Shown here: piece after piece, positions 11,349 to 22,500 of the stretch
How the letters are laid out: every line of letters starts with the position of its first letter
How positions within the stretch are numbered: position 1 is the first letter of the stretch
Source: Adiantum capillus-veneris
Lineage: Eukaryota > Streptophyta > Polypodiopsida > Polypodiales > Pteridaceae
Length of the DNA: 64,000 bases
Assembly (NCBI GenBank): GCA_014529385.2
Contig: CM043961.1
Location: 11,948,478 to 12,012,477, forward strand
Direction of reading: 5' to 3'
Translations under genes and position numbers: made by a program
The notes under the pieces: model-generated
The model's input: the letters and a program-made list of their open reading frames with translations, nothing else
What the model was told of the DNA's origin: nothing
Databases searched by the model: none

Positions 11349-11640
11349 GGAAGGGGGACATGTTAACCACTTACGGACACCCTATCACCTTTGACGGACG
11401 TCTTATCACTTTATTTCAGTCATGGAGCGGCTTGTCGGTCCTTTAGGTGTGTAGGTGATTGCCAACGAGAGGTGCACCACTTATCCCATTTTTACATTAT
11501 TTTTTCTATGATCGACCGCTGTGGGCGCCCATGTGTGAATGGGTCAGATTCATATAAAAGGTCCATTTTGACCTAAAATCCTCATTTTAGAGGTGCATGC
11601 TAAAGAAGTGCTCTTGCTCTACCTCTTCCTTCTTCTCCAT
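11349..11640 (+). promoter_or_regulatory. Second polypurine tract and LTR-like start with TATA box
   Basis: GGAAGGGGGACA at about 11349-11360 is followed by TGTTAACCACTTACGG at 11361, the layout of a polypurine tract and LTR start. CATATAAAAGG near 11550 is a good TATA box about 190 bp in. The LTR 3' end and partner LTR are not seen, so this may be an LTR fragment. Confidence 0.4.
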
Positions 11641-11646
11641 TGTGTG

Positions 11647-11649
<3 letters not shown>

Positions 11650-11718
<69 letters not shown>

Positions 11719-11745
11719 TGCGAGAGAGAGAGAGAGAGAGAGAGC
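11650..11745. repeat. (TG)n then (GA)n compound microsatellite
   Basis: An almost pure TG run to about 11713 is followed by CGCGTGC and a GA run to about 11744. All overlapping open frames of poly-Val/Cys, poly-His/Thr or Arg/Glu are artefacts of this repeat. Confidence 0.97.
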
Positions 11746-14198
11746 ATTGTGGCAGCGCGACGGTTGAGTGTGGCGGTGGCGGCTCCCTCTTCTTCGTGCT
11801 ACGGGATCCTTCACGACGGCAAGAGTAGAGCGGTGAGTGACACAGCATTGGCCCCTTTGAGCTTACTAGGATAGTTTGGTTGTGTGCTTGTATCCATTCA
11901 TGGCTCGCACACAGTGTTCGGCAAGTCCCCAGCCTCCGACATGTGCGGTAGCAGCGCACACCATTTCACAAGCTTTCCTTGAGAGGACCAAAGTCACTTT
12001 TCTAACCCCTCTTCCTAGGGTTCCACTTCGCAGAATGATTGCTATGAAATCCATTTTTAGGGCATGTCCCTCCACAAAGAGGTCTTTAACCAGGCGATCT
12101 TAGAAAATGGGGGGTTATCTAGAGAGAAAGGGAGCTTTTACTATATCTATACTTGATCTCAATGTTGAGAGTATACGTGCCACACAAGAGAGCATGGAGT
12201 CCTGGGATGAGAGTTCGAAAAGCATCAATAAGAGAGTTGAAATATGTTTGCCTTCGGTGTAGGGTAAGATGGTCCATGTTCTCATGGCCACAACTATCTA
12301 GGTGCATGGATGGATTGCATTTGGCAAGGTAGCGAATTTCCATTTTTTGCGCGATTCTTTGGCAATGATTTTTGACAGGAATGTTTGGGTGTAGGATTTT
12401 AAAATGATATGTTAAAGCACTGCTCTATGCTCTATAATTTCTAATACTTCAATAAGAATAACGTTGGGGTGTTAATGTTCTCCTTGGCCATACTAAATAA
12501 TTGAGTGGGACCTGGTGGACACAAAAGCCATTCTTGCTAGTTTGGATGTTTAGAACAGAGGCTAGGTTGAGAATGAGATGTGAGTTGTGCCAGCCAAGGG
12601 TAAGAGAAGTTGGCACCCTTCCTATCTACTACCTGCTATTTAAATATGAGACATACCAAAATATTGAGGAGCAAGCAAAGGGCTTGGATGAGGTGAGAAA
12701 AGAGAAATTCATCAAGAAGATAGAGATCACCTACCAAGGGAGAACCTCAAAGTACGAAAGTATTGATGATCATGCTAACGGGGAGGTGTTGTAATGTGCT
12801 ATGCTTATTGTGGCATGACTTAAGAGCTCACATTGCCACAAAGGTGAAGCTCAATATAATTGAAAATGCATGCATTGTAGATGGAGACAAAGCTCTTATC
12901 GTGATTTTGCGTGACAATTCTCATGCAACTATCAAGTCATTAGAGTGCCTCCCAAACGACAAGGCTAAAATTAGAGATTCGATACACATGTTTTTTTTTT
13001 GGCTTCAAATAGACCGATATGGAATTATTTGTCTCCTAGATATCCAAAACGCTAATTGTGTGAGGCTCCATCCTAAGAATGGAGTCACCAACTTTGTCAT
13101 GCTATGTCATAGAAGATATTTAAAAGGGCATTTTAGGCACTTAAGGGTAGTATCAAGTCCACCAATGACTTGAATGAGCAGGACACTTTGTACAATGCAC
13201 CTCGATGATTGTTTTTGGCCAGTCACCTTTGTAATTCCTTGTCATATTGCATATTGATTTTGGCCTCATGGGGACTTATCCAATAGCTCATTGAATTCCT
13301 ATTGTGTTGCAAATGGGTATTGAAGGGGTTCTCCCAAAATCGCTCAATGAGATGCCACCTTTCGCAAGTGTGTGGACTTATGCAGATAATCCAAAATTCA
13401 TGTATGCCGATATGAATATTGGTCGAGTAATCATCCACTACCCAACACAAAAATATGTTATGCCTTGCCACCCCTTTCCCTCAATGAAAGCTTTGTGGTT
13501 TCAAGCCTTTTCCAATGTAGGGATAGAGAAATGTCTATGATGGTGGGGCATGGCGAAGCACCATGTCCTTGATTAAGAGCTAGAATTGTTCTAACAATAC
13601 AATGGAGCTTTTGAACTTGTGCACCTTGCAACGGTGGAGAACACAATAACAACTCCCTCCGAAGGAGCCGCATCCTTTGCATCTGCTTCAATGTTGCCAA
13701 TAAATCTTGAAAGGGAGGTTGTGACCATGGCCATTGTAGCGAACAGGGCAAGCTTAGCCAATAGAGGTCAAAGTAACGAGGCTCAAGGGAAGCACATGCT
13801 CTCAATAGTATGGAAGGGACGTCCAGTGACAACATAATTAATGAACTCTTGGTAGCCACATGTAATCTAGTGCAACTTTGAGAATTAGTTGGTTTATTAG
13901 ATCCCTAAGTTATAACATGCGTAACTCATGCCCAATTGGTTTACAATTATAATTTATGTCTTCCTTGTGCCTCTCAATGAGATGATTATGGTTGTTTGGA
14001 TACTCAAGGATGTAGAGGCTATGGGAATGGAGATGCTAGAGACCTTGATGTTGGTTTTTGGCCAAGGATCTATCAAAGAGTCTCAATCAAACCTTTATAT
14101 GTACCTCATATTTTCAAACTTCCCTTGAATTTGGTAGTTGAGGGTGTTATTCCAATAGGATGCCCTTGTGGAACAAGATAGGAAATAGCCTATATAAT
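11746..14198. other. Unassigned region with short coding-like frames
   Basis: Open frames at 12501-12794, 12763-13173, 13304-13540 and 13619-13837 (all +) give varied, non-repetitive sequence. Examples are YETYQNIEEQAKGLDEV and KVKLNIIENACIVDGDKAL. They share no obvious frame and match no family I can name. They could be decayed retrotransposon gag/pol or captured gene pieces. No splice-supported gene model could be built. Confidence 0.3.
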
Positions 14199-14390
14199 TG
14201 TTGGGGTATAAAGCCCAATGTGGTCGCCCAGGTAAGTGGGCGGGCCGCCAGGTATGTACACATATTCTTTTGTTAAAACCTAATAAGAACTCACTATGCT
14301 CTACACATTACAGTAGATCGAGTTCACCATATCGTCGTGCTCTTCTTCTCGCACTCTCTCTCACGTCGCACTTCCGCTCATACTCCTTCA
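14199..14390 (+). repeat. Copia-1 5' LTR (192 bp)
   Basis: TG...CA ends. It differs from the 3' LTR (24856-25047) at about five positions by eye. A TATAAAG sits nine bases from its start and CT-rich sequence lies near its end. It is shared with copia-3 in reverse orientation. Confidence 0.95.
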
Positions 14391-14392
14391 AC

Positions 14393-14404
14393 TGGTATCA
14401 AAGC
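14393..14404 (+). promoter_or_regulatory. Primer binding site of copia-1
   Basis: TGGTATCAAAGC, two bases after the LTR end, is complementary to the 3' end of plant initiator-methionine tRNA with one mismatch to TGGTATCAGAGC. From here to the gag ATG (15481) is an untranslated leader of about 1.1 kb with no gene. Confidence 0.9.
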
Positions 14405-15480
14405 TCAGATCGAGGCTCAGGGTAGCATTGCAGGAAGTTAGAGTTAGATTGGAGTGAGATTTGACAGGCGACGACACGGCCCCAAATCGTGTGGGAGGCC
14501 CAAAGGGTTCGGTGTTCTCAGAATTTCATTCTGAGGTCATCTCGGCCACCGTTCGGCTTCGACAAAGTTCTACGCAGGCCATTTTTGACTACGTGGTCCC
14601 GGCGGGTGCAGATCCGACTCTGCAAATTTGGGGTTTCGGCCTATGACTGCAAAGGTGCTGAGGATATCGGCACTTCCAGAGTGCTGATTTGTGGCTGTCT
14701 ACACATCGAAGGATGGCTCACACTTCTTGGAGGCGTGTCACATACGACACTGGCGCATCTACACACAGACTGTAGGCGACATCCACTAGTTCATCAGGTA
14801 GCTTGTGTTTGCTGCTTGATATTCCAGATTTCATCCTGACATTGCAGGTACTTCCACATGGGATGTATTGTCAGAGATGATGTATGTCTGTTGAGGGTTT
14901 GTTGGCTGTGAGTCACGCAGCAAACAACCGCCGCAACGGTTACAGCATATAGTGGGAAATTTGTGGATGTATGACTTTGTGGGAAGTCTATGTATTGTCA
15001 GATTTACTGCAGCCTTTGTTGAGGGTCGAGAGAGGTTTTATTGAGCTGGTGGATTCTCAAATGTTGAGATCCTTTCAGTGATACAGGTCTTGGAGCGATC
15101 CCTCGAGCACCCTTAGATAGGCAACTAGGATGTATTGACTGTGAGTTAGACAGTTGGGATTGCATCTTTGCTTTACTGCCGTTGAGGCATTGTCGCAGTT
15201 TATGCTTATAGGACAGTGATAGGATAGTGAGAGACAGTACAGGTGCAAGACAGGTTTACCCACAGCTTACAGTGTTAGAGAGACAGTGGTTTTTTGAGCT
15301 GTTTTTGGTCTGTTTTTTAGTACACCAGAGCCATTTTACAAAGGAGACTCTGCCGAAATTTTTGCAAAATCTGAAGCTTTCTTGGTTCATTTGACAGGTT
15401 GATATTGGTTCAGAGGTCAGTTTACAGGGGAAACTCTGCCGAATTTTTCCCAGAAAAGTAAACTACTGTGAAGCGTAGTT

Positions 15481-16242
15481 ATGGCTGGATCACAAGACAC
15501 TGCTCTTTACAATATCAAGAAGCTGGATGGAACCAATTTCCCATTGTGAAAGAAGCAGATTTGGCACGTGTTGGTACAAAAGAAGCAGATAAAACCTATA
15601 AAGCTCAAGGGGATAAAACCAGAAGATATGGACGAAGATGAATGGAGCGAAATGGATGAATTGGCACTTTCTACCATTATGCTGACTTTGGCAGAAAACG
15701 TTTACTGCAATGTAGCAGATGAGATGTGGGCTTATGAAGCATGGACAAAGCTGAGTGATCTTTATGAGAAGCAGAGTGCAGCTTCACAGGTATACTCGCT
15801 TAAGAAGCTTGTTGACTTGAAGATGAAAGAAGGGACACCTATGTCCAATCATCTGAATGAATTCAACACCATCTACAGTCAGTTGTCAGCTCAAGGTGTC
15901 AAGTTTGATGAACCTATTAGACCTATGTTCCTGTTGATCACATTACCGGAAAGTTGGGAAACTTTTCGCACAGCTTTGAGTAATTCTGCACCTCCAGATG
16001 GTTTGACCATAGCAGGTGTAGAAGGTAGTCTGCTTACTAAAGAAACCAACAGAAAGACAATGGACAAAGGCAAAGGAACAACCTTAGTTGTCAGGGGAAG
16101 AACCAAAGAAAAGTACAAAGGTGGAAAGAGGAATCAGTCTCGTAGCAAGTCCCGCAGTGCTAAAGGCAAGAGTGACATAGAATGCTACCATTGTGGCAAG
16201 AAGGGTCACATGAAAAGAGACTGCAGAGAATGGAAAGCATAA
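15481..16242 (+). pseudogene. gag: Copia-1 gag, two in-frame stops
   Basis: The start is the ATG at 15481 (MAGSQDTALYNIKKLDG), by alignment with copia-2. TGA at 15547-15549 replaces the tryptophan of the conserved FPxWKKQIW motif. The UBN2-type gag core follows (YEKQSAASQVYSLKKLVDL, then MSNHLNEFNTIYSQL). A basic linker leads to the CCHC knuckle CYHCGKKGHMKRDC. TAA at 16240-16242 ends it right after the knuckle. Gag builds the virus-like particle; this copy would give only a short peptide. Confidence 0.9.
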
Positions 16243-16578
16243 AAAGGCAAAGAGAAAGCTGAAGACCATGGTGAGAAGAACAAGTCCTCAGTCAAGATTC
16301 AAGAAAAAAATTTGACAAACACTGTTGCAAAGGATGACAATCTAGTGTCAGGAGACATCTACTTCTTGAAGAATACAATGGACTCAGCTCTTCTTACAAC
16401 ATCTGATGGAAATGCACTGAGTGACTGGATTATAGAGTCAGGGGCATTACTTCATGTGTCTCCAAACAAGGAGTGGTTTACCTCTTATGTGACCACTAAA
16501 GATCATGTTCGGCTAGGCAATGGGCAAACATGTGAGATCTTAGGTGTTGGAGATGTTCAATTGAAGTTTTACATTTGA
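16243..16578 (+). pseudogene. Copia-1 protease, mutated and truncated
   Basis: The frame continues past the TAA to DWIIESGALLHVSP. The active-site aspartate codon is now GAG (16435-16437), giving E-S-G-A in place of D-S-G-A. After VGDVQLKF the sequence jumps, at a TTTACAT microhomology, straight to the integrase lead-in. About 190 bp present in copia-3 are missing and the frame is shifted. Confidence 0.9.
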
Positions 16579-17552
16579 TTTATGTATCAAATGTCTCTAA
16601 AAATGTAATCAATGTAACCGAGCAGCCGAACGTTTCTTTGTGGCATAGCCGGTTAGGACATATGTCCAAGAAGGGAATGGAAATCTTGTCTCGTTCTAGT
16701 TATTTGCCTGGCTTTTCATTTAATGATTTTGAATTCTGTGAACATTGTCTGTATGGTAAGCAAACACAACAGCCACATAAGCATAGAAGCAGTAGAAGAG
16801 ATACACAGTTGGCACTTGTTCATAGTGATTTGTGTGGACCTATGCCTAACCTATCTCTAGGGGGAGCTTCTTACTTTATGACATTTATAGATGATTACTC
16901 GAGGAAAGTATGGGTTTACTTTCTCAAGCACAAGGATGAAGCGTTTAGTGTTTTCAAAACGTTTGTGACACTTGTGGAGAATCAGAGTGGCAAGAAGCTT
17001 AAATGCTTACGCACTGACAATGGTGGAGAGTATGTTTCAAAGGCCTTTCAGGACTTTTGTGAGTCAAAAGGTATAAAACGTGAACTTACTGCTCCTTACA
17101 ATCCTCCTCAAAATGGTGTTGCTGAGAGGATGAATAGGACCATACAAGAGAAGGTCAGAAGTATGTTGTCTAATGCACAGCTGCCAAATGGGTTTTGGGT
17201 TGAAGCTGTATCAACAGTTGTTCATCTTGTAAATAGATCTCCTAGCAAGGTTTTGCAGAAGGATTCAGTGCCAGAGATGGTATGGTCAGGCAAGGTGCCC
17301 TCATACAAGCATCTCAGAGTCTTTGGCTGTGAGGCATATACTCACGTTGCAAAGGAATTTAGGAACAAACTTGAGCCAAAGAGTAGAAAGTGCATCTTTC
17401 TAGGCTATGGTAATTCTGGTGAGATGGGGTACAAACTTTGGGATCCCGAATCCAGAAAGGTTATCCGCAGCAATGATGTTCACTTTAATGAAGCCAAATA
17501 TCATTCTAAACCAGAGAAAGTTGAGGAGATTAGAAGAGTTGTCTTCCAATAA
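16575..17552 (+). pseudogene. Copia-1 integrase
   Basis: The zinc domain is intact (LWHSRLGH, FCEHCLYGKQ). The core aspartates (HSDLCGP, RTDNGGEY) and glutamate (NGVAERMNR) are all present. The C-terminal part reaches CIFLGYGNSGEMGYKLWDP. TAA at 17550-17552 replaces a glutamate codon (VFQ-E-DG) and cuts it from RT in the same frame. On its own it has no start context and would not be made as part of a polyprotein. Confidence 0.9.
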
Positions 17553-17612
17553 GATGGACCTGCACGTGCAAGACACAATGTCAGGGCTCAAGAGGAGCAA
17601 GGACAGGATAGA

Positions 17613-19292
17613 TTGGAACCACAGGTTGTGGTTGAGCCTGAGCCGCCTATTGTGCGTAGATCTGGACGTGTCAGGCGACCTCCTGATAGGTTTGTTCCAT
17701 CTATGAACTATGTCATGTTGATTGATTGCAATGAGCCTTCATGTTACAAGGAATCAGTGCAAATGAAGGACTCCGGGAATTGGCAATTGGCCATGCAGTC
17801 AGAGATGACAGCTCTGCATAAAAACCAGACATGGAAGCTAGTTAAATTACCACGGGGCAAAAAGGCTCTACCCCGTAAATGGGTTTACAGGTATAAGATC
17901 ACCGCTCATGATAGTCAGCCAAAGTACAAAGCAAGGCTTCTTGCCAAGGGCTTTAAGCAAGAACAAGGCATTGACTTTGATGAAGTCTTCTCTCCGGTGG
18001 TCAAAATGACTACATTGAGATGCTTTCTTGCATTGGTTGCCATATTAGATTTGGTGTTGCACCAAATGGATGTCAAGACAGTGTTCTTGCATGGTGATTT
18101 AGATGTGGAAATTTACATGCAGCAGCCAGAAGGGTTTGTTGAGAAAGGCAAGGAAGATTGGGTATGCCAGTTGTTAAAGAGTCTTTATGGCTTAAAACAA
18201 TCACCGAGGGCATGGTACCATAAATTCCACAAGTTTATGCTTTCTCAAAGCTACAAACGTAGTGATTTCGATCACTGTCTATATACAAAGAAGGCTAAGG
18301 ATGGTAGTTGGTTGATCCTTATTTTGTATGTGGATGACATGTTGATTGTTGGCAAGCACTTGGAAGAAATTTTAGCTTTGAAGTCAAAGATGGCAAAATC
18401 GTTTGACATGAAAGACATGGGTGAGGCAAGTCATATACTTGGTATGCGCATTGAGAGAGACAGATCAAAGAAGTTGATTTGGTTATCTCAAACAAAGTAT
18501 ATTGACAAGGTTTTGCAACGTTTCAATATGGAGAAGGGAAAGGCATTGAGTGTTCCATTGCCACCATATGTGAAACTTAGCAAACAAGATTGTCCTATGT
18601 CTGAGGAAGAACAGGCTGAAATGGATAAGATTCCATATGCGTCTGCAGTGGGTAGTTTGATGTATGCAATGATTGCTACTCGCCCAGACATTGCATTTGC
18701 AGTGGGAGTAGTAAGTCGATACATGTCAAACCCAGGCAAGAAACATTGGGAGGCAGTGAAAGGAATATTGAGATACCTGAAAGCTACAAAGAGTATGCGT
18801 ATATGCTATGGGAGTCAGGAGCTAAGTGTAAAAGGTTTTACAGACTCAGATTATGCAGGTGACTTAGACAACCGAAGGTCTACATCAGGGTATGTCTTTA
18901 CATTTGCTGGTGGAGCAATATCATGGCGTTCTAGATTACAAGATTGTGTTACTCAGTCTACTACAGAGGCTGAATATGTTGCAGCATCAGAGGCATGCAA
19001 AGAATCAATTTGGCTTAATGGACTAGTAACAGATTTGGGAATCAAAGAAGAGATGCCTGTGTTATATTGTGATAGTCAAAGTGCTATACAATTGGCTCGC
19101 AATCCAGTTTATCACTCAAAGACAAAGCATGTGGATGTGAAGTATCATTTCATCAGGGAAATGCTCGAGGATAAGCAACTTCAGCTTGTCAAAGTTCACA
19201 CCATAGAAAATCTTGCTGATCTACTTACAAAAGGACTTCCCTCAGAGAGCTTTGCGCATTTTCGCTTGTATAGTAGCTTCTCTCACACTTAA
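17613..19292 (+). pseudogene. Copia-1 reverse transcriptase and RNase H
   Basis: A 559-codon open stretch. RT motifs are LHQMDVKTVFLHGDLDVEI and LILYVDDMLIVG; RNase H motifs are GFTDSDYAGDLDNRRSTSGY, TEAEYVAASEACK and VKYHFIREMLEDKQ. The catalytic residues look intact. The 3' end has lost about 50 bp between two TTGTATA repeats. The insertion point of copia-2 lies in the TAAAG duplicated at 19290-19294. Confidence 0.92.
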
Positions 19293-19294
19293 AG
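19290..19294 (+). repeat. TSD of copia-2, left copy
   Basis: TAAAG here and again at 24824-24828 flank copia-2 exactly. Removing the insert and one copy rejoins copia-1 as ...CACACTTAAAGTACCACATTGG, matching the uninterrupted sequence of copia-3. Confidence 0.97.
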
Positions 19295-19513
19295 TGAAGT
19301 CGCGGAGCGGAGCGTGGATCGACTCTCTCTCTCTCACACACACAGTGAGCTTACACAGTACACAGTACGCAGAGATCTGTTAGAAGGGTTATCTCCCAAA
19401 TCCTTAGTATTCACAAAGAATATGTTAGTATATACAAAGAGTTAGAGGTAAGTGAGTTAGGCGGGCGGCCGGCCATATCCGCATAAGAGGCCACTTGGGC
19501 TTTAATCCCAACA
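19295..19513 (-). repeat. Copia-2 3' LTR (219 bp)
   Basis: On the element strand it runs TGTTGGGATTAAAGCCC to GCGACTTCA. No difference from 24605-24823 was seen on base-by-base reading. It carries a CT/CA-rich stretch and GC-rich GGCCGGCCGCCCGCC. Confidence 0.97.
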
Positions 19514-19524
19514 ACCTCCCACTT
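19514..19524 (-). promoter_or_regulatory. Copia-2 polypurine tract
   Basis: AAGTGGGAGGT on the element strand, directly against the 3' LTR. The same tract is found in copia-1 and copia-3, with the flanking sequence CCACATTGGAC also conserved. Confidence 0.9.
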
Positions 19525-19597
19525 AATGTCCAATGTGGCACTTTAAGTAACTGTAAATCTATGAACATAAATGTACAAAGATTTACATGGCTGCCAT

Positions 19598-22500
19598 CTA
19601 TCCAATGCCCAATAACTCACGACAATGCACAAAGCCCTCTCCTGGAAGTCCCTTTGTGAGTAGATCAGCAGGATTGTCCTTGGTGTGGATCTTCAGCAGT
19701 TGTATCTGCTTGTCTTCAAGTACTTCCCTAATGAAGTGATACTTCACATCAATATGCTTAGTCTTCGAATGGAACACTGGATTCTTTGCCAATTGTATAG
19801 CACTTTGACTATCACAATATAACTCTGGCATATCTGCATTGATTCCCAAGTCTGCAACCAATCTACCAAGCCAAATAGCTTCTTTGCATGCCTCATTTGC
19901 TGCAACATACTCAGCTTCTGTAGTAGACTGCGTAACACAATCTTGTAATCGAGATCGCCATGATATGGCACCTCCAGCCAATGTAAAGACATAGCCTGAT
20001 GTAGATCTCCTCTTATCCAAGTCTCCTGCATAATCTGAGTCAGTGTATCCTCTGACACTCAAATCCTGACTACCATAGCATATGCGCATACTCTTTGTAT
20101 GTTTTAAGTATCTCATGATACCTTTCACTGCCTCCCAATGTTTCTTGCCGGGATTTGACATATATCTGCTAACCACTCCCACTGCAAATGCAATATCCGG
20201 ACGTGTAGCAATCATTGCATACATCAAACTACCCACTGCAGACGCATATGGAATCTTATCCATTTCAGCCTTTTCTTCCTCAGACACAGGACAATCTTGT
20301 TTGCTAAGTTTCACATATGGTGGCAATGGAACACTCAATGCCTTTCCCTTCTCCATATTGAAACGTTGCAAAACCTTGTCAATATACTCTGTTTGAGATA
20401 ACCAAATCAACTTCTTTGATCTGTCTCTCTCAATGCGCATACCAAGTATATGACTTGCCTCACCCATGTCTTTCATGTCAAACGATTTTGCCATCTTTGA
20501 CTTCAAAGCTGAAATTTCTTCCAAGTGTTTGCCAGCAATCAACAGGTCATCCACATACAAAATAAGGATCAGCCAACTGCCATCCTTAGCCTTCTTTGTA
20601 TATAGACAGTGATCGAACTCACTACGTTTGTAGCCTTGAGAAAGCATAAACTGGTGGAACTTATGGTACCATGCCCTCGGTGATTGTTTTAAGCCATAAA
20701 GACTCTTTAACAACTGGCATACCAAATGTTCCATGCCTTTCTCAACAAACCCTTCTGGCTGCTGCATGTAAATTTCCACATCTAAATCACCATGCAAGAA
20801 CGCTGTCTTGACATCCATTTGGTGCAACACCAAATCCAATATAGCAACCAATGCAAGAAAGCATCTCAATGTAGTCATCTTGACCACTGGAGAGAAGACT
20901 TCATCAAAGTCAATGCCTTGTTCTTGCTTAAAGCCCTTGGCAACAAGCCTTGCTTTGTACTTTGGCTGACTATCATGAGCGGTGATCTTATACCTGTAAA
21001 CCCATTTACAAGGTAGAGCCTTTTTGCCCTGTGGTAATTTAACCAACTTCCATGTCTGGTTTTTATGCAGAGCTGTCATCTCTGACTGCATGGCCAACTG
21101 CCATTTTTTCGAGTCAACCACTTGTAATGCTTCCTTGTAACAAGATGGTTCTCCGCAATCTGTGAGCATGACATAATTTAGAGATGGCACATAACGATCA
21201 GGTGGTTTGGAGACACGCTCAGAACGTCTCACCACAGCTGATTCTGCCTCTCTAGCCACTATAGGCTGTTCTTGAGCCTGACCATGCTGTCTTGATGTGC
21301 TAGCACTAGGTCCATCTTCCCTGAAGACAACTCTTCTGATCTCCTCTGTCTTCTCTGGCTTAGCGTGAAACTTGGCTTCATTGAAATGCACATCATTGCT
21401 ACGAATAAGCTTTCTGGACTCAGGATCCCAAAGCCGGTAACCCATCTCGCCCGATTCTCCGTAGCCAAGAAATATACACTTCTTGCTCTTTGGTTCTAAC
21501 TTATTTCTGAACTCCTTAGGAATATGGCTATAAGCTTCACAACCAAAGACTCTGAGATGCTTATACGAAGGTGCCTTGCCTGTCCATAGCATCTCGGCCA
21601 CTGCACTCTTATCCAGAACCCTACTAGGAGACCTGTTGATCAAATGGACTGCTGTAGCCACTGCTTCCGCCCAAAATCCATTAGGCAACTCAGCATTTGA
21701 CAACATGCTTCTGACCTTCTCTTGTATGGTCCTATTCATACGTTCTGCAACCCCATTCTGTGAAGGATTATATGGTGCAGTAAGTTCCCGCTTAATCCCT
21801 TTTTCTTGACAAAAGTCTTGAAAAGCTTTGGAAACGTACTCTCCACCATTGTCAGTTCTCAAGCACTTCAGCTTCTGACCACTCTGATTCTCCACCAGCT
21901 GCAAGAATGTCTTAAAGACCTTGAGCACCTCATCCTTGTGCTTCAAGAAGTAAACCCATACTTTGCGAGAATAGTCATCTATGAATGTACAAAAGTACGC
22001 TGCTCCCCCTAGTGACAAACTAGGCATTGGTCCGCATAGGTCACTGTGTACAAGAGCTAACCGTTCGTCCCTACGATTCCTCTTTGATCTGTGCGGTTCC
22101 TGTGTTTGCTTACCATAAACACAATGCTCACAAAACTCGAAATCTTGAAATGAAAATCCAGGCAAATAACCATAATGAGAAAGTATTTCCATTCCTCTTT
22201 TTGACATATGTCCCAACCTACGATGCCACAGTGACACACTTGGCTGCTCAATCACATTAATTACATGGTTTTTAACCTCTGAAACATGTAAAGTGTACAG
22301 AGTTCCTGACTTGCTGCCATGTGCTACAGTCATCGAACCTTTGGAGATCTTCCAAGCGCTGTTCCCAAAAACTGTCACATAACCCGCATCATCCAACTTC
22401 CCTGTACTAATCAAGCTCTTTCGGATTGCTGGAACATGTCTGACATTCTTGAGCCATAAAGAAGAGCCATTCTGAAACTTCAACTGCACATCTCCCACTC

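Noticed and set aside
11587-11959. Open frames of poly-Val/Cys, poly-His/Thr and Arg/Glu
   Set aside because: Direct translation of the TG and GA microsatellite in different frames; no gene signals.
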